This document shows positions 18,204-29,243 of a stretch of DNA of 56,512 nucleotides, one piece after another (the stretch's first letter is position 1; each line of letters starts with the position of its first letter). Made by a program: the position numbers and the translations under genes. This DNA comes from Vibrio brasiliensis LMG 20546. GTDB taxonomy: Bacteria > Pseudomonadota > Gammaproteobacteria > Enterobacterales > Vibrionaceae. Below the pieces are notes generated by a model. It did not search any database, had not been told where the DNA came from, and worked only from the letters and a program-made list of their open reading frames with translations. Where the stretch lies: NCBI RefSeq assembly GCF_000189255.1, contig NZ_AEVS01000089.1, forward strand, positions 1-56,512, given 5' to 3'.

Positions 18204-18590
18204 TTATTGGTGTTTAAATTTAATGATATCGCGGCGCTGCTTCTTATCAGGGCGGCGATCTGGGCTAGGGTTGTGAGCATGAAGCTTGCGACGTGTCGCA
18301 TTCTCTTCACGTTTATTTATGCTCTCAGCGGTCTCAGAGTAAAGCAGCTGAGCTTCTGGTGCTCCACGGCGTTGATCTGAGATCTTCTCAATAACCACGG
18401 TTTTCTCTTCGTGGCCTTGCCTTAAAGTAATGATCGCGCCGAGTTCGACTGCTTTGCTAGGCTTACTACGTTGGCCATTATAATGGACTTTACCACCATC
18501 GACCATATTTCGAGCGATGGAACGCGTCTTATAAAAGCGAGCGGCCCACAGCCATTTATCGAGCCTTACAGCTTCGGTTTGGGAACCCAT
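18204..18590 (-). CDS. hslR: Ribosome-associated heat shock protein Hsp15
   Basis: 128-residue S4-domain RNA-binding protein. The S4 fold starts at [16 protein letters not shown] and runs to about residue 70; the tail is basic ([10 protein letters not shown]). Hsp15 binds stalled 50S subunits carrying nascent peptidyl-tRNA and helps recycle them. It is the first gene of the hslR-hslO pair, and its divergent neighbour across a 223-base gap is gspC. Confidence 0.95.
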   Translation of the reverse strand: MGSQTEAVRLDKWLWAARFYKTRSIARNMVDGGKVHYNGQRSKPSKAVELGAIITLRQGHEEKTVVIEKISDQRRGAPEAQLLYSETAESINKREENATRRKLHAHNPSPDRRPDKKQRRDIIKFKHQ

Positions 18591-18813
18591 TGTGATTTTT
18601 GCCCTCTAAGGTGAAGATTATTGATGCCCGTTATATGCCTAACAATGGTGACGAGAGTGGGATTTTTCAAGCAAGATCATAAAAATTGGCATTGCCAACC
18701 ATTACGAGAATAGAGTTTTGTTATGTTTGGATATCGGTTATTTTGATACAATTAAACGCTATTTATCTGATAATTTACACAATTTCTACCTAACCATCGA
18801 AGAAGGACCTTGA

Positions 18814-19707
18814 GTGAAGCACAACAGCATCAACACGCTAATTAAGTTAGGTGAGAAGTTTAAACAGCAGCAAGTTCAACAACGAGCGAGCTTTGCGGTT
18901 ATGCTCGTACTTTTAACGGCGACTGCATGGATTGCAGGACAAATGATTTGGCAGCCATGGAGTACGCCGACCGTCACTAAATGGCAGCCAACGGCTGCCG
19001 CTAAGGGGGAAGTGACGAGTTCGCCTCAAATTGACTTATCTAATCTGCAAAACAGCCATTTATTTGGTCAATATCAGCAAAGTGCTCCCGTTGTTCAACA
19101 GCCTAAAGTACAAGATGCGCCGAAAAGCCGTCTTAATGTGGTGTTAGTGGGTGTGGTTACCAGTTCTGTTCCGGAGAAAAGTCTGGCGGTGATTGCCAAT
19201 CAAGGGCGTCAGGCGACTTATGGTTTGAACGAAGTAATAGAAGGCACACGCGCTAAGCTGATTCAGGTACAGCAGGATCGCGTCATTATTGATAACGCAG
19301 GGCGCAATGAGACGGTGATGCTTGAGGGGCTTAAGTTTACTAAGCCTTCAGCGCCGGTCGCTGAAACCAAGAATAACCAGATTCGCTCAACTGCATCTCA
19401 GGATACTTTAGAGCAGATACGTCAGGAAATTCGCAATGACGCACAGACGCTGTTCCAGTACGTGCGCATGTCGCAAGTAAAGCGAGATGGGGAAGTGATC
19501 GGTTATCGATTGTCTCCGGGTAAAGATAAGTCACTATTTGAATCTGTCGGATTAAAAGCGGGTGATATTGCTACTGCAATAAATGGACTTGATTTAAAAG
19601 ACTCAGCGTCGATGAGCGAAGTTTGGAGCAATTTGTCGCAGATGACTGAACTGAATTTGACTGTTGAACGCAATGGTCAGTCATATGAGATATACATTGA
19701 ATTATAA
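18814..19707 (+). CDS. gspC: Type II secretion inner-membrane protein GspC (EpsC), GTG start
   Basis: 297-residue bitopic protein linking the inner-membrane platform to the GspD secretin. It has a membrane segment at about 28-46, a periplasmic HR domain (about 90-170) that contacts GspD, and a C-terminal PDZ domain (about 200-295). The GTG start has AAGGA a few bases upstream. It is the first gene of the twelve-cistron gspC-N operon. The 223-base gap from hslR must contain the promoter, but several AT-rich boxes compete and I do not assign one. Confidence 0.95.
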   Translation: MKHNSINTLIKLGEKFKQQQVQQRASFAVMLVLLTATAWIAGQMIWQPWSTPTVTKWQPTAAAKGEVTSSPQIDLSNLQNSHLFGQYQQSAPVVQQPKVQDAPKSRLNVVLVGVVTSSVPEKSLAVIANQGRQATYGLNEVIEGTRAKLIQVQQDRVIIDNAGRNETVMLEGLKFTKPSAPVAETKNNQIRSTASQDTLEQIRQEIRNDAQTLFQYVRMSQVKRDGEVIGYRLSPGKDKSLFESVGLKAGDIATAINGLDLKDSASMSEVWSNLSQMTELNLTVERNGQSYEIYIEL

Positions 19708-19742
19708 GATTGACGTCACGACGTCGTCTCGAGGAGTAAAGA

Positions 19743-21767
19743 GTGAACCATTGGCTTAAGAAAAGCGCATGGCTTTTAGCGGGAAGCTTACTAGTATCAC
19801 CAACTATGGCTGTAGCGGATGACTTTAGTGCTAGCTTTAAAGGCACTGACATCAGTGAATTTATCAACATTGTCGGTCGTAACTTAGAGAAAACAATCAT
19901 TGTCGATCCGTCGGTGCGCGGCAAGATAGATGTGCGTAGCTACGATATGCTGTCTGAAAAGCAGTACTACAGTTTCTTCCTCAATGTATTGGAAGTGTAC
20001 GGTTTTGCTGTTGTGGAGATGGACAATGGCATTTTAAAAGTTATCAAAGCAAAAGATGCTAAAACATCGGCAGTTCCAGTGGTCGGAGACGGTAACATCA
20101 ATGGTGATGAGGTCGTCACTCGAGTTGTCGCGGTACGCAATGTATCTGTACGTGAACTTTCGCCACTACTGCGTCAATTGAACGACAATGCCGGAGCGGG
20201 TAACGTCGTACACTATGATCCTGCAAATATCATCTTAATCACAGGCCGAGCGGCGGTAGTTAATCGTCTGGCTGATATCATCAAACGTGTCGATCAGGCT
20301 GGTGACAAAGAGATCGAAGTGGTGGAGCTGGCGAACGCATCTGCAGCTGAAATGGTTCGTATCGTTGAAGCATTAAATAAGACCACTGAAGCAAAGAACA
20401 CTCCTGCCTTCCTACAGCCAAAGTTGGTTGCTGACGACCGCACTAACTCAATCCTTATTTCTGGTGACCCTCAGGTTCGTCAACGTCTGCGCAAGCTTAT
20501 TCAACAGCTAGATGTAGAAATGGCTTCCAAAGGTAACAACCGAGTGGTTTATCTGAGATATGCCAAAGCAGAAGACCTGGTTGATGTTCTTAAAGGGGTT
20601 TCTGATAACTTGCAGGCAGAGAAATCAACAGGAGCAAAAGGCAGCAATACTCAGCGTGGCGAAGTAATGATTGCCGCTCACCCAGAGACTAACGCTCTGG
20701 TCGTGACTGCTCCGCCAGATATTATGAATGCGCTGCAAGATGTTATCTCGCAGCTGGATATTCGACGAGCACAGGTACTGATTGAAGCGCTGATCGTTGA
20801 AATGGCCGAAGGTGACGGTATTAACCTTGGTGTCCAGTGGGGCTCGCTAGAAACTGGTGCAGTTATCCAGTATGGCAACACAGGCGTGCCAATCGGACAG
20901 GTGATGGTCGGTCTGGAAGAGGCGAAAGACACTACGACGACTGAGAGTTACTGGAACTCGACGGATAATAAGTGGGAGTCTCGTCAGACAACCGAACAAG
21001 GCGATTACTCGACACTGGCTTCTGCTCTTTCTGGTGCACAAGGTGCTGCTTTGAGTGTTGTCATGGGTGATTGGACCGCGCTAATTAGTGCTGTGTCTAC
21101 TGACTCGAATTCAAACATCCTATCTTCTCCGAGCATTACAGTCATGGACAACGGTGAAGCGTCATTCATTGTTGGTGAAGAAGTACCGGTTATCACCGGC
21201 TCTACCGCTGGCTCAAACAATGACAACCCATTCCAGACTGTTGACCGTAAAGAAGTCGGTATCAAGCTGAAAGTGGTACCACAGATAAACGAAGGCAACT
21301 CAGTTCAACTGAATATTGAGCAGGAAGTGTCGAACGTTCTGGGTGCAAACGGCGCGGTGGACGTACGTTTTGCCAAACGTCAGCTTAATACCTCGGTTAT
21401 GGTTGAAGATGGTGCCATGATTGTTCTGGGCGGCTTGATTGATGAGCGTGCGCTGGAGAGTGAGTCAAAAGTACCGCTACTTGGCGACATTCCTTATCTA
21501 GGCCACCTGTTTAAATCGACCAGTACTCAGGTTGAGAAAAAGAACCTGATGGTATTTATCAAACCAACCATTATTCGTGATGGTATGACTGCGGATGGCA
21601 TTACTCAGCGTAAGTACAACTTCATTCGTGCAGAGCAGCTGTATAAGGCAGATCAGGGCCTTAAGCTAATGAGTAGCGATAATATTCCTGTCTTACCAAA
21701 GTTTGGTGACGATATCCGTCATCCAGTTGAAATTCAGGCATTTCTCGATCAGATGGATAGTCAGTAA
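19743..21767 (+). CDS. gspD: Type II secretion secretin GspD (EpsD), GTG start
   Basis: 674-residue outer-membrane secretin. A signal peptide (about 1-25, ending near AVA) precedes the N0-N3 periplasmic domains (about 28-330), and the C-terminal secretin core includes [14 protein letters not shown] and a conserved amphipathic end. Length matches Vibrio EpsD. The GTG start has GAGGAG about nine bases upstream. The stop TAATG overlaps the gspE start by one base. A pilotin is expected elsewhere in the genome, as none lies in this operon. Confidence 0.97.
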   Translation: MNHWLKKSAWLLAGSLLVSPTMAVADDFSASFKGTDISEFINIVGRNLEKTIIVDPSVRGKIDVRSYDMLSEKQYYSFFLNVLEVYGFAVVEMDNGILKVIKAKDAKTSAVPVVGDGNINGDEVVTRVVAVRNVSVRELSPLLRQLNDNAGAGNVVHYDPANIILITGRAAVVNRLADIIKRVDQAGDKEIEVVELANASAAEMVRIVEALNKTTEAKNTPAFLQPKLVADDRTNSILISGDPQVRQRLRKLIQQLDVEMASKGNNRVVYLRYAKAEDLVDVLKGVSDNLQAEKSTGAKGSNTQRGEVMIAAHPETNALVVTAPPDIMNALQDVISQLDIRRAQVLIEALIVEMAEGDGINLGVQWGSLETGAVIQYGNTGVPIGQVMVGLEEAKDTTTTESYWNSTDNKWESRQTTEQGDYSTLASALSGAQGAALSVVMGDWTALISAVSTDSNSNILSSPSITVMDNGEASFIVGEEVPVITGSTAGSNNDNPFQTVDRKEVGIKLKVVPQINEGNSVQLNIEQEVSNVLGANGAVDVRFAKRQLNTSVMVEDGAMIVLGGLIDERALESESKVPLLGDIPYLGHLFKSTSTQVEKKNLMVFIKPTIIRDGMTADGITQRKYNFIRAEQLYKADQGLKLMSSDNIPVLPKFGDDIRHPVEIQAFLDQMDSQ

Positions 21768-23257
21768 TGGATGCACACGTAACGCCATTTTCTAAGCGTT
21801 TACCATTTAGCTTTGCCAACCGGTTCAAGTTAGTGCTTGAACCTACTGAGACGGGAGCAGTGCTTTACTACGTCGAGCCAATTTCAATTCAGGCTTTGCT
21901 TGAGGTGAAACGCGTTTTCGCGCAGACGTTTTCTCTGCAGCCGTTAAGTAAAGAGGCGTTTGATAGCAAGCTCACTGAAGCGTATCAACGTGACTCTTCT
22001 GAAGCTCGTCAGTTAATGGAAGATATTGGTGCAGATAGTGATGATTTCTTCTCTTTGGCTGAGGATTTACCTCAGGATGAAGACCTGCTTGAGTCGGAAG
22101 ACGACGCACCAATCATTAAACTGATCAATGCAATGCTCGGCGAGGCAATCAAAGAGGGCGCTTCGGATATCCATATCGAGACTTTTGAGAAAACGCTCTC
22201 GATCCGTTTCCGTATTGATGGCGTACTGCGCGAAGTCCTTTCGCCAAGCCGCAAGCTTGCACCTCTGTTGGTGTCTCGCGTCAAGGTTATGGCAAAGCTG
22301 GATATTGCTGAAAAACGTGTTCCTCAGGATGGTCGAATTTCACTGCGCATTGGTGGTCGAGCGGTAGATGTCCGTGTTTCGACCATGCCTTCTTCACATG
22401 GTGAGAGGGTAGTAATGCGTCTGCTGGACAAAAATGCGACTCGCCTCGACTTGCACAGTTTAGGTATGACCCCGAGAAACCACGATGCGTTTGGCACCAT
22501 GATTCAGCGTCCCCATGGCATTCTTTTGGTTACCGGTCCGACAGGTTCGGGTAAGTCGACCACCCTGTACGCAGGTCTAACGGAAATCAACAGTAATGAG
22601 CGCAATATCCTTACCGTAGAAGACCCGATTGAATTTGATATCGACGGGATTGGTCAGACCCAGGTTAACCCGAAAGTCGATATGACATTTGCCCGTGGCT
22701 TGCGTGCGATTCTGCGTCAGGACCCTGATGTGGTGATGGTGGGTGAGATTCGTGACCTGGAAACGGCTCAAATTGCGGTTCAGGCCTCGCTGACGGGTCA
22801 CTTAGTGATGTCGACACTCCATACCAATACCGCGATTGGTGCGATTACCCGTCTACGAGATATGGGTATCGAACCATTTTTGATCTCCTCTTCGCTGCTC
22901 GGTGTTCTTGCTCAGCGACTGGTCAGAACATTATGTCCTGACTGTAAAGAGGCTTATCAACCAGATAATGAAACCAAGAAGCTGTTTGATGTTGAGGCAG
23001 ACAGTGAACTGACCCTATACCGCGCCTGTGGTTGCGAGTCCTGCAACTTTAAAGGTTACCGCGGACGTACTGGGATCTATGAGCTACTGATTGTTGATGA
23101 AGATGTTCAGACCTTGATTCACAGCGAAGCTGGTGAACAAGATATCGAAAAACACATTCGTCGCCATACGCCGAGTATTCGTAGTGATGGACTAAACAAA
23201 GTGCGTCAGGGTGTTACTTCTCTTGAAGAAGTCTTGAGAGTGACCAAGGAAGGCTAA
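21767..23257 (+). CDS. gspE: Type II secretion ATPase GspE (EpsE)
   Basis: 496-residue cytoplasmic secretion ATPase driving pseudopilus assembly. The N1 and N2 domains (about 1-220) dock on GspL. The nucleotide domain has Walker A GPTGSGKS at 257-264, Asp and His boxes, and Walker B-like sequence near [12 protein letters not shown]. The zinc-binding tetracysteine is intact at C390/C393 and C423/C426, as in V. cholerae EpsE. Start and stop overlap gspD and gspF by one base each (ATG within TAATG), indicating translational coupling. Confidence 0.98.
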   Translation: MDAHVTPFSKRLPFSFANRFKLVLEPTETGAVLYYVEPISIQALLEVKRVFAQTFSLQPLSKEAFDSKLTEAYQRDSSEARQLMEDIGADSDDFFSLAEDLPQDEDLLESEDDAPIIKLINAMLGEAIKEGASDIHIETFEKTLSIRFRIDGVLREVLSPSRKLAPLLVSRVKVMAKLDIAEKRVPQDGRISLRIGGRAVDVRVSTMPSSHGERVVMRLLDKNATRLDLHSLGMTPRNHDAFGTMIQRPHGILLVTGPTGSGKSTTLYAGLTEINSNERNILTVEDPIEFDIDGIGQTQVNPKVDMTFARGLRAILRQDPDVVMVGEIRDLETAQIAVQASLTGHLVMSTLHTNTAIGAITRLRDMGIEPFLISSSLLGVLAQRLVRTLCPDCKEAYQPDNETKKLFDVEADSELTLYRACGCESCNFKGYRGRTGIYELLIVDEDVQTLIHSEAGEQDIEKHIRRHTPSIRSDGLNKVRQGVTSLEEVLRVTKEG

Positions 23258-24483
23258 TGGCGGCATTTGAATACAAGGCTCTTGATGGGAAAGGCAAAAC
23301 CAAGAAAGGCGTAATTGAAGGTGATAACGCCCGACAGGTTCGTGCTCGACTAAAAGAACAGGGTCTTATCCCGGTAGAAGTCAACGAAACGCGACAGAAA
23401 GCGAAGAAGAGCAGCGGCCAGTCTGCTTCATTTCAATTTAAGCGTGGCCTAAGTACTCCGGATTTAGCCCTGATTACCCGACAACTCGCAACCTTGGTTC
23501 AGTCAGGAATGCCGCTCGAAGAGTGTCTGAAAGCAGTCTCTGAACAATCAGAGAAACCACGCATTCGTACTATGTTGTTAGCGGTACGCTCTAAAGTGAC
23601 GGAGGGTTACACACTTGCTGACAGTCTGGCTGATTATCCGCATGTATTTGATGATCTGTTTCGTTCAATGGTTTCTGCGGGGGAAAAGTCCGGTCATTTG
23701 GATTCAGTGTTAGAAAGGTTGGCTGATTACGCTGAGAACCGTCAGAAGATGCGCTCTAAGCTGCAACAGGCTTTGATATATCCAGTGGTGCTGGTGGTGT
23801 TTGCGGTTGGTATTGTCGCGTTTCTGCTGGCAGCCGTGGTACCGAAAATTGTTGGTCAGTTTGTCCAGATGGGGCAGGAACTACCAAAATCTACTCAGTT
23901 TTTACTGTCATCGAGTGAATTTATTCAAAACTGGGGGCTGCATCTGTTAGTCGCCATTTTACTGCTCACTTACCTGATTAAATATTTGTTAAGTAAACCG
24001 AATATCCGTTTGAGCTGGGATCGGAAGATCATCGCGATGCCGTTAGTCGGTAAGATTGCGCGAGGGCTTAATACCTCCCGCTTTGCTCGAACCCTTTCGA
24101 TATGTACCTCAAGTGCGATTCCAATTTTGGAAGGTATGCGCGTTGCGGTAGACGTAATGTCGAACCATTACGTTAAACAGCAGGTCTTACTGGCGATAGA
24201 TAATGTTCGTGAGGGCTCTAGCTTACGTCGCGCTTTAGAACAGACCAAACTCTTCCCTCCAATGATGCTGCATATGATTGCTAGTGGCGAGCAGAGTGGT
24301 GAGTTAGAGGGGATGCTGACGCGTGCGGCGGACAATCAGGACGCAAACTTTGAATCAACCGTAAACATTGCATTGGGTATCTTTACCCCAGCTTTGATTG
24401 CTCTTATGGCGGGTCTGGTGCTGTTTATTGTGATGGCAACCCTAATGCCAATTTTAGAAATGAATAACTTAATGAGTTCATAA
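23257..24483 (+). CDS. gspF: Type II secretion platform protein GspF (EpsF)
   Basis: 408-residue polytopic inner-membrane protein at the centre of the assembly platform. It has two homologous T2SSF cytoplasmic domains (about 70-195 and 275-395) and three membrane segments near 175-195, 225-245 and 378-402. The residue count is that of Vibrio EpsF. It starts at the overlapping ATG of the gspE stop. After a 41-base gap, in which GTGGAG forms a ribosome binding site, gspG follows. Confidence 0.96.
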   Translation: MAAFEYKALDGKGKTKKGVIEGDNARQVRARLKEQGLIPVEVNETRQKAKKSSGQSASFQFKRGLSTPDLALITRQLATLVQSGMPLEECLKAVSEQSEKPRIRTMLLAVRSKVTEGYTLADSLADYPHVFDDLFRSMVSAGEKSGHLDSVLERLADYAENRQKMRSKLQQALIYPVVLVVFAVGIVAFLLAAVVPKIVGQFVQMGQELPKSTQFLLSSSEFIQNWGLHLLVAILLLTYLIKYLLSKPNIRLSWDRKIIAMPLVGKIARGLNTSRFARTLSICTSSAIPILEGMRVAVDVMSNHYVKQQVLLAIDNVREGSSLRRALEQTKLFPPMMLHMIASGEQSGELEGMLTRAADNQDANFESTVNIALGIFTPALIALMAGLVLFIVMATLMPILEMNNLMSS

Positions 24484-24524
24484 TAGCTTCGAGCATAACG
24501 AAGCTAATTGTTGTGGAGAAAAAA

Positions 24525-24968
24525 ATGAACAAGAAAATGAAGGGTCAGAAAGGCTTTACTCTGTTAGAAGTAATGGTAGTGGTGGTCATTCTTGGTATTT
24601 TGGCTAGTTTTGTGGTTCCTAACTTATTAGGTAACAAAGAGAAGGCGGATCAGCAGAAAGCGATCACTGATATTGTTGCACTAGAAAACGCGCTGGATAT
24701 GTACAAGCTGGATAACAGTGTTTACCCGTCAACAGATCAAGGTCTGGAAGCATTGGTAACTAAGCCATCTAGTCCAGAGCCGCGCAACTACCGTGATGGT
24801 GGTTATATCAAGCGTCTTCCGTCTGATCCATGGGGTAATGACTACCAATACCTTAGCCCTGGTGATAATGGCAATATCGATATCTTTACTTTAGGTGCAG
24901 ATGGTCAAGAGGGTGGCGAAGGTGCTAACTCGGACATCGGTAACTGGAACATTCAAGATTTTCAGTAA
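24525..24968 (+). CDS. gspG: Type II secretion major pseudopilin GspG (EpsG)
   Basis: 147-residue major pseudopilin. The prepilin peptidase site is G10 followed by FTLLE, with the conserved Glu at +5, then a hydrophobic helix and a globular domain carrying the typical DPWGNDYQY and calcium-loop region near the C terminus. I use the ATG at 24525: GTGGAG lies six bases upstream, and the in-frame GTG 12 bases earlier is part of that site. It is often the most abundant product of the operon. The prepilin peptidase itself is not in this window. Confidence 0.97.
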   Translation: MNKKMKGQKGFTLLEVMVVVVILGILASFVVPNLLGNKEKADQQKAITDIVALENALDMYKLDNSVYPSTDQGLEALVTKPSSPEPRNYRDGGYIKRLPSDPWGNDYQYLSPGDNGNIDIFTLGADGQEGGEGANSDIGNWNIQDFQ

Positions 24969-24989
24969 ACATACCAAGCAGAATTAACT

Positions 24990-25574
24990 ATGCGTCGTCA
25001 TTCGGGCTTTACTCTGCTTGAAATATTATTGGTGCTGGTGCTGATTTCTCTCGCATCAGTTGCCGTTATTTCAACCCTGCCCATTAGCGTAGAAGATGGT
25101 GCAAAGAAGCAAGCACAGTCTTTGTACTATCGCATTCAACTGTTGAATGAAGAGGCGATGCTTAGTGGTCGTGATTTTGGCTTAAATCTCGATCAGAAGA
25201 AGTCCAGCTATAGCTTTATGCACTTAACATCCGAAGGATGGCAGAAGCTGGAAGAGCAACATATTCCGCAGCAAACAGAGTTAGATTCTGGTCTTGCGCT
25301 CACCTATACGCTTGGTGGCGATATATGGAGCGACAAAGATCGTCTGTTTGAACCGGGTAGCCTGTTTGATGAAGATATGTTTGCTGAGCAAGACGGTGAG
25401 AAAAAGTTACCACCACCGCAGGTGTTTATTATGTCCAGCGGTGAGATAACCCCAGTCTCGATCGCTATTTACCCGCATAAGCGAGATGTAGAGCGTGACG
25501 CCTGGCATGTCGTGGTTAAAGAGAACGGCCAGATAATATTGTTAGCCCCAGGAGAGCAAGATGAAGGGGCGTAA
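24990..25574 (+). CDS. gspH: Type II secretion minor pseudopilin GspH (EpsH)
   Basis: 194-residue minor pseudopilin. The cleavage site is G6 followed by FTLLE, then a hydrophobic helix to about residue 27 and a beta-rich globular domain. The position between gspG and gspI and the length fit GspH, which sits below the I-J-K tip of the pseudopilus. The 3' end overlaps gspI by 14 bases, and the gspI ribosome binding site CAGGAG lies inside gspH. Confidence 0.94.
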   Translation: MRRHSGFTLLEILLVLVLISLASVAVISTLPISVEDGAKKQAQSLYYRIQLLNEEAMLSGRDFGLNLDQKKSSYSFMHLTSEGWQKLEEQHIPQQTELDSGLALTYTLGGDIWSDKDRLFEPGSLFDEDMFAEQDGEKKLPPPQVFIMSSGEITPVSIAIYPHKRDVERDAWHVVVKENGQIILLAPGEQDEGA

Positions 25575-25917
25575 GCAAGGCTTTACCTTACTCGAAGTGT
25601 TGGTCGCGCTGGCTATTTTTGCCACTGCTGCGATAGCAACTATTCGCTCAGTTAGTCAGCACATTAATACTCTTAACTTTTTAGAAGAGAAAACCTTCGC
25701 GGCCATGGTTGCTGATAATCAGATGGCAAAAGTGATGTTGTCGACAAGCAAACCGAGCAAGAAGAAGGGTACGGAAACCTTAGCCGAGCGAGAATGGTAT
25801 TGGTCAGTCGAGCCGGTATCAACCGCTGGGGATCTTCTGCAGGCATTTGACGTTAAGGTGGCGACGAGCGCCAAAGGGACTCCTATTGTGACGGTAAGAA
25901 GCTATGTCCCGAAGTAA
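25561..25917 (+). CDS. gspI: Type II secretion minor pseudopilin GspI (EpsI)
   Basis: 118-residue minor pseudopilin with cleavage after G7 ahead of FTLLE and a hydrophobic helix LVALAIFATAAIATI. Short length is normal for GspI, which starts assembly of the tip complex with GspJ and GspK. The ATG has AGGAG within the end of gspH. The stop overlaps the gspJ start by 14 bases, the same overlap as between gspH and gspI. Confidence 0.95.
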   Translation: MKGRKQGFTLLEVLVALAIFATAAIATIRSVSQHINTLNFLEEKTFAAMVADNQMAKVMLSTSKPSKKKGTETLAEREWYWSVEPVSTAGDLLQAFDVKVATSAKGTPIVTVRSYVPK

Positions 25918-26554
25918 CTTAGCGCGTTCACAGGGTTTTACCTTAATTGAAGTGCTGGTGGCGATCGCGATTTTTGCCAGCTTGAGTGTTGGTGCGTATC
26001 AGGTTCTTAATCAGGTTCAGCGCAGTAACGAGCTGTCATTAGAACGTAGTGAGCGACTGAAAATTCTGCAGAGAGCGTTAGTCTTTATGGATAACGACTT
26101 TCGTCAAATGGCACTGCGACAGTCTCGAACCAATGGGGAAGAGCCGTTTCCTAAACTGATCCAGTGGCAAGATTATCTGCTTGATTCAGATACCAAGGGC
26201 GTGATGTTTGTTCGAGCTGGCTGGCATAACCCTCAGCAGCAGTTCCCCAGAGGGGAAGTAAGCAAAGTGGGTTATCGGGTCAAAGATGGCCAGCTGCAAC
26301 GTATATGGTGGCGTTATGCTGACACACCAGCGGGGCAGGAAGGGATCGTGATGCCGTTAATTAATGATGTAGAGTCATTTGAGCTGCGATTCTACGATGG
26401 CAGTAAATGGCAGGAAAGCTGGGAAACGAACTATACCTTGCCAAAAGCCGTTTCGGTTAATCTAGAGCTGGCTGACTATGGCAAGATTGAACGAATTTAC
26501 CTTACGGCTGGTGGAGAATTAGCGGTCGATGAGGAGCTGCGAGAAGATGGCTAG
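25904..26554 (+). CDS. gspJ: Type II secretion minor pseudopilin GspJ (EpsJ)
   Basis: 216-residue minor pseudopilin. Cleavage is expected after G11 in RSQG ahead of FTLIE, followed by a hydrophobic helix and a large beta-rich domain with the GspJ-typical SFELRFYDG segment. It forms the pseudopilus tip with GspI and GspK. It overlaps gspI by 14 bases and gspK by eight bases. Confidence 0.95.
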   Translation: MSRSNLARSQGFTLIEVLVAIAIFASLSVGAYQVLNQVQRSNELSLERSERLKILQRALVFMDNDFRQMALRQSRTNGEEPFPKLIQWQDYLLDSDTKGVMFVRAGWHNPQQQFPRGEVSKVGYRVKDGQLQRIWWRYADTPAGQEGIVMPLINDVESFELRFYDGSKWQESWETNYTLPKAVSVNLELADYGKIERIYLTAGGELAVDEELREDG

Positions 26555-27560
26555 TAAGCAGCGCGGTGTAGCACTCATTATCGTCTTGTTGCTATTGGCA
26601 GTGATGGTCAGTATTGCAGCGAGTATGGCCGACCGCTTGTTTGGTCAGTTCAGGCGCGCTGGCAATCAACTCAGCTACCAGCAAGCATACTGGTATAGCG
26701 TTGGAGCAGAAGCACTGGCGCAAGCTGGCTTGCAACAGAGTTTTAAAGACTCAGATACGATAAACCTCTCTCAGCCGTGGGCACTTGAGGAGCAAACTTA
26801 TCCGCTAGATTACGGCACATTAAAAGGCCGGCTGGTTGATAAGCAGGCTTGTTTTAACCTCAATGCGCTCTCTGCGGAGACCAATAGGTCTGACTCTGGT
26901 GGTTCTCCTTATTTGGTTGAAGCTTTCCAACGCTTACTCGAAGAGTTAGAGGTTGAAAGCTATCAGGCGGAGACAATTTCACAGTCTGTATGGGAGTATC
27001 TGGATAGCAATGATACCAGTAACTCCACTGCTGGAGTCGAAGATAGCTACTATGAGTCAATTACGCCAGCTTACCTTGCAGCTAATAGTATGTTGGCTGA
27101 CAGCTCGGAATTGAGAGCTGTTAATCAGGTATCCGGTGAAGTGATGGAGAAAGTATTGCCCTATGTGTGCGCAATACCTACCTCTGATCTTCGGATCAAT
27201 ATTAATACGCTTCAACCGGAACAAGCTGAACTACTCTCCGTACTTTTTTACCCGCATCTGGCCGTAGGGGATGCGAAAAAACTGCTTGATAACCGTCCTT
27301 TCGATGGTTGGGCATCGGTTGATGAAATGCTCGCTGAAGGAGCCTTCTCTGGTATGAATGAAGAAGTAGTCAAAGAGGCCAAAGGTTATCTCGCGGTGAC
27401 TAGTTCTTATTTTGAAATGGATGTGGAGATCATCGTCGATGACTCCCGAGTAAGAGTTCGAAGCTTACTCTTTAGTAATAATCAAGAAACTGCGACGGTT
27501 ATTCGCCGTCGCTTCGGAGGTATCGGTGAACGAGTTTCTGATCGTTCGACTGAGCAATAA
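26547..27560 (+). CDS. gspK: Type II secretion minor pseudopilin GspK (EpsK)
   Basis: 337-residue largest pseudopilin, capping the tip. Cleavage is expected after G7 ahead of VALIIVLL. As usual for GspK the Glu at +5 is absent, consistent with its place at the tip. I use the ATG at 26547, because AGGAG lies about 10 bases upstream and an ATG six codons earlier is itself part of that site; the length then equals V. cholerae EpsK within a residue. The 3' end overlaps gspL by 35 bases. Confidence 0.93.
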   Translation: MASKQRGVALIIVLLLLAVMVSIAASMADRLFGQFRRAGNQLSYQQAYWYSVGAEALAQAGLQQSFKDSDTINLSQPWALEEQTYPLDYGTLKGRLVDKQACFNLNALSAETNRSDSGGSPYLVEAFQRLLEELEVESYQAETISQSVWEYLDSNDTSNSTAGVEDSYYESITPAYLAANSMLADSSELRAVNQVSGEVMEKVLPYVCAIPTSDLRININTLQPEQAELLSVLFYPHLAVGDAKKLLDNRPFDGWASVDEMLAEGAFSGMNEEVVKEAKGYLAVTSSYFEMDVEIIVDDSRVRVRSLLFSNNQETATVIRRRFGGIGERVSDRSTEQ

Positions 27561-28737
27561 TCCGGCGCAGGCTATCCATTGGTTAGTCTGGTCGGTAACA
27601 CAGCAGGAAGTGATAGCCAGCGGTGAGTTGGCGAACTACGATGCACTTGCAGATATCGCACCATACAGTGAGAACCGCCGCACGATTGTATTGCTTGCGT
27701 CGTCGAGTCTGGTGCTATGTGATGTCGCTATTCCAGCAGGCGCTAGTCGTCAGCTTGAAACCATGCTGCCGTACGTGTTGGAAGATGAGTTGGCGCAAGA
27801 TGTCGAGCAACTCCACTTTACTATTTTGCATAAGGGCGATGGTCGTGCCCAGGTGTGTGCGGTCGACGCTGACTGGCTGACCAGTGTGTTGCAACAGTTG
27901 CGAGATATTGGCTGCCAGATTCATAAGGTGTTGCCTGATGTGTTGGCGCTACCAGATGTGGATGGAATTGCTGCTGTAGAGCTTAATGGCGAATGGTTAC
28001 TTAAAAAATCGCCGTTTTCCGGACTGGCTATCGATAGTGAATGGCTTGAGCTGATCGCTCAGTCTGACTGGGTTAAGAATGGCGACGACTATTTATCGTT
28101 AAGAGCATACTCGTCGTTACCTCCGTTGCCTTTGCAGCAAGATCAAGAGTGGCAGAATGAACAGCCGCAACTAGTCATGCAGTTGTTGGCGGAGCAGGCT
28201 GTTGAAAGCAAAATTACCCTGTTAACTGGACAATTTAAACCTAAATCTTCAATGAGTCGTTATTGGAAGGTGTGGCAGAAAGTCGCGATTGCCGCGGTGT
28301 TACTCCTTGCAGTCATTGTTGTCGATAACGTACAGAAAATTCAGCGCTATGAGGCTCAGGCTGCGGCGTACCGAGCTGAGAGTGAGCGTATTTTCCGTCA
28401 GTCACTACCAGGGAAAAACAAGATACCAACAGTAAGCTACCTTAAGCGAGAGCTTGAGCAGCAAGCACGACTTCTGTCTGGCACTAGTAGTGATGGCTCT
28501 TTGCTCGAAATCTTCGCTTCACTCCCACCAATACTCAAACAAGTGCCCGCTCTGAGCCTGGTCAGTGTTAAGTATGATAACGGTCGTAATGAAGTGAGAG
28601 TTCAGGCTCAAAGCAAAGACTTTCAAACGTTTGAAAAAGCAGCCGAGTTGCTAGCAACTCGATTTGAGGTTGAGCAGGGACAGCTTAATCGTTCAGGGAG
28701 TCAGGTAAATGGCTCGTTTATATTAAAACCATTGTGA
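27526..28737 (+). CDS. gspL: Type II secretion platform protein GspL (EpsL), GTG start
   Basis: 403-residue bitopic protein that recruits GspE to the membrane. The N-terminal cytoplasmic domain (about 1-245) has an actin-like ATPase fold without activity. A membrane segment lies at about 260-280 and a periplasmic ferredoxin-like domain follows. The start GTG has GGAGG five bases upstream, within gspK, so gspL begins 35 bases before the gspK stop. Its partner GspM follows 10 bases after its stop. Confidence 0.95.
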   Translation: MNEFLIVRLSNNPAQAIHWLVWSVTQQEVIASGELANYDALADIAPYSENRRTIVLLASSSLVLCDVAIPAGASRQLETMLPYVLEDELAQDVEQLHFTILHKGDGRAQVCAVDADWLTSVLQQLRDIGCQIHKVLPDVLALPDVDGIAAVELNGEWLLKKSPFSGLAIDSEWLELIAQSDWVKNGDDYLSLRAYSSLPPLPLQQDQEWQNEQPQLVMQLLAEQAVESKITLLTGQFKPKSSMSRYWKVWQKVAIAAVLLLAVIVVDNVQKIQRYEAQAAAYRAESERIFRQSLPGKNKIPTVSYLKRELEQQARLLSGTSSDGSLLEIFASLPPILKQVPALSLVSVKYDNGRNEVRVQAQSKDFQTFEKAAELLATRFEVEQGQLNRSGSQVNGSFILKPL

Positions 28738-28747
28738 GGTGTGATAA

Positions 28748-29239
28748 GTGAAAGGTTTACTGACGTCCTTACAAACTTGGTGGCTGAGTATTTCCCAGCG
28801 TGAACAACGTCTGGTGGTGGTATGCGCTGTGCTGGTGGCGTTAGGCAGTATCTACTGGGGTGTTGTACAACCTGTGCTCCAGAGAGCTGATAATGCGCAA
28901 ATGCGAATCCAGAGTGAGCGACAACTGCTGTCTTGGGTAAAGAATAAAGCTGATGAAATAAGTGAGCTCAAAGCTCAGGGTGGGGTGGCTGTCTCTAGTA
29001 TGCCAATCAACCAGGCAGTGTCATCCAGCGTTAAACGATTCAACGTTGAGTTGATCAGAATGCAGCCTCGCGGTGAGCAGTTTCAGGTCTGGGTTGAACC
29101 TATGCCGTTTAATCAGTTTGTTAGCTGGATAGCCTATTTACAGGACTCCTATGGTATTGAGGTAGTCTTCCTCGATATTGATAAAGGCGATCAAGATGGT
29201 CTGATTGAAGTGAATAGACTGCAGTTGAGTAGAGGGTAA
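28748..29239 (+). CDS. gspM: Type II secretion platform protein GspM (EpsM), GTG start
   Basis: 163-residue bitopic inner-membrane protein. A short cytoplasmic tail with the typical SQREQRLVV pattern precedes a membrane segment at about 24-42, then a periplasmic ferredoxin-like domain that pairs with GspL. The start is GTG with GAGGTG nine to ten bases upstream. It lies between gspL and gspN with gaps of 10 and 4 bases. Confidence 0.94.
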   Translation: MKGLLTSLQTWWLSISQREQRLVVVCAVLVALGSIYWGVVQPVLQRADNAQMRIQSERQLLSWVKNKADEISELKAQGGVAVSSMPINQAVSSSVKRFNVELIRMQPRGEQFQVWVEPMPFNQFVSWIAYLQDSYGIEVVFLDIDKGDQDGLIEVNRLQLSRG

Positions 29240-29243
29240 TCAG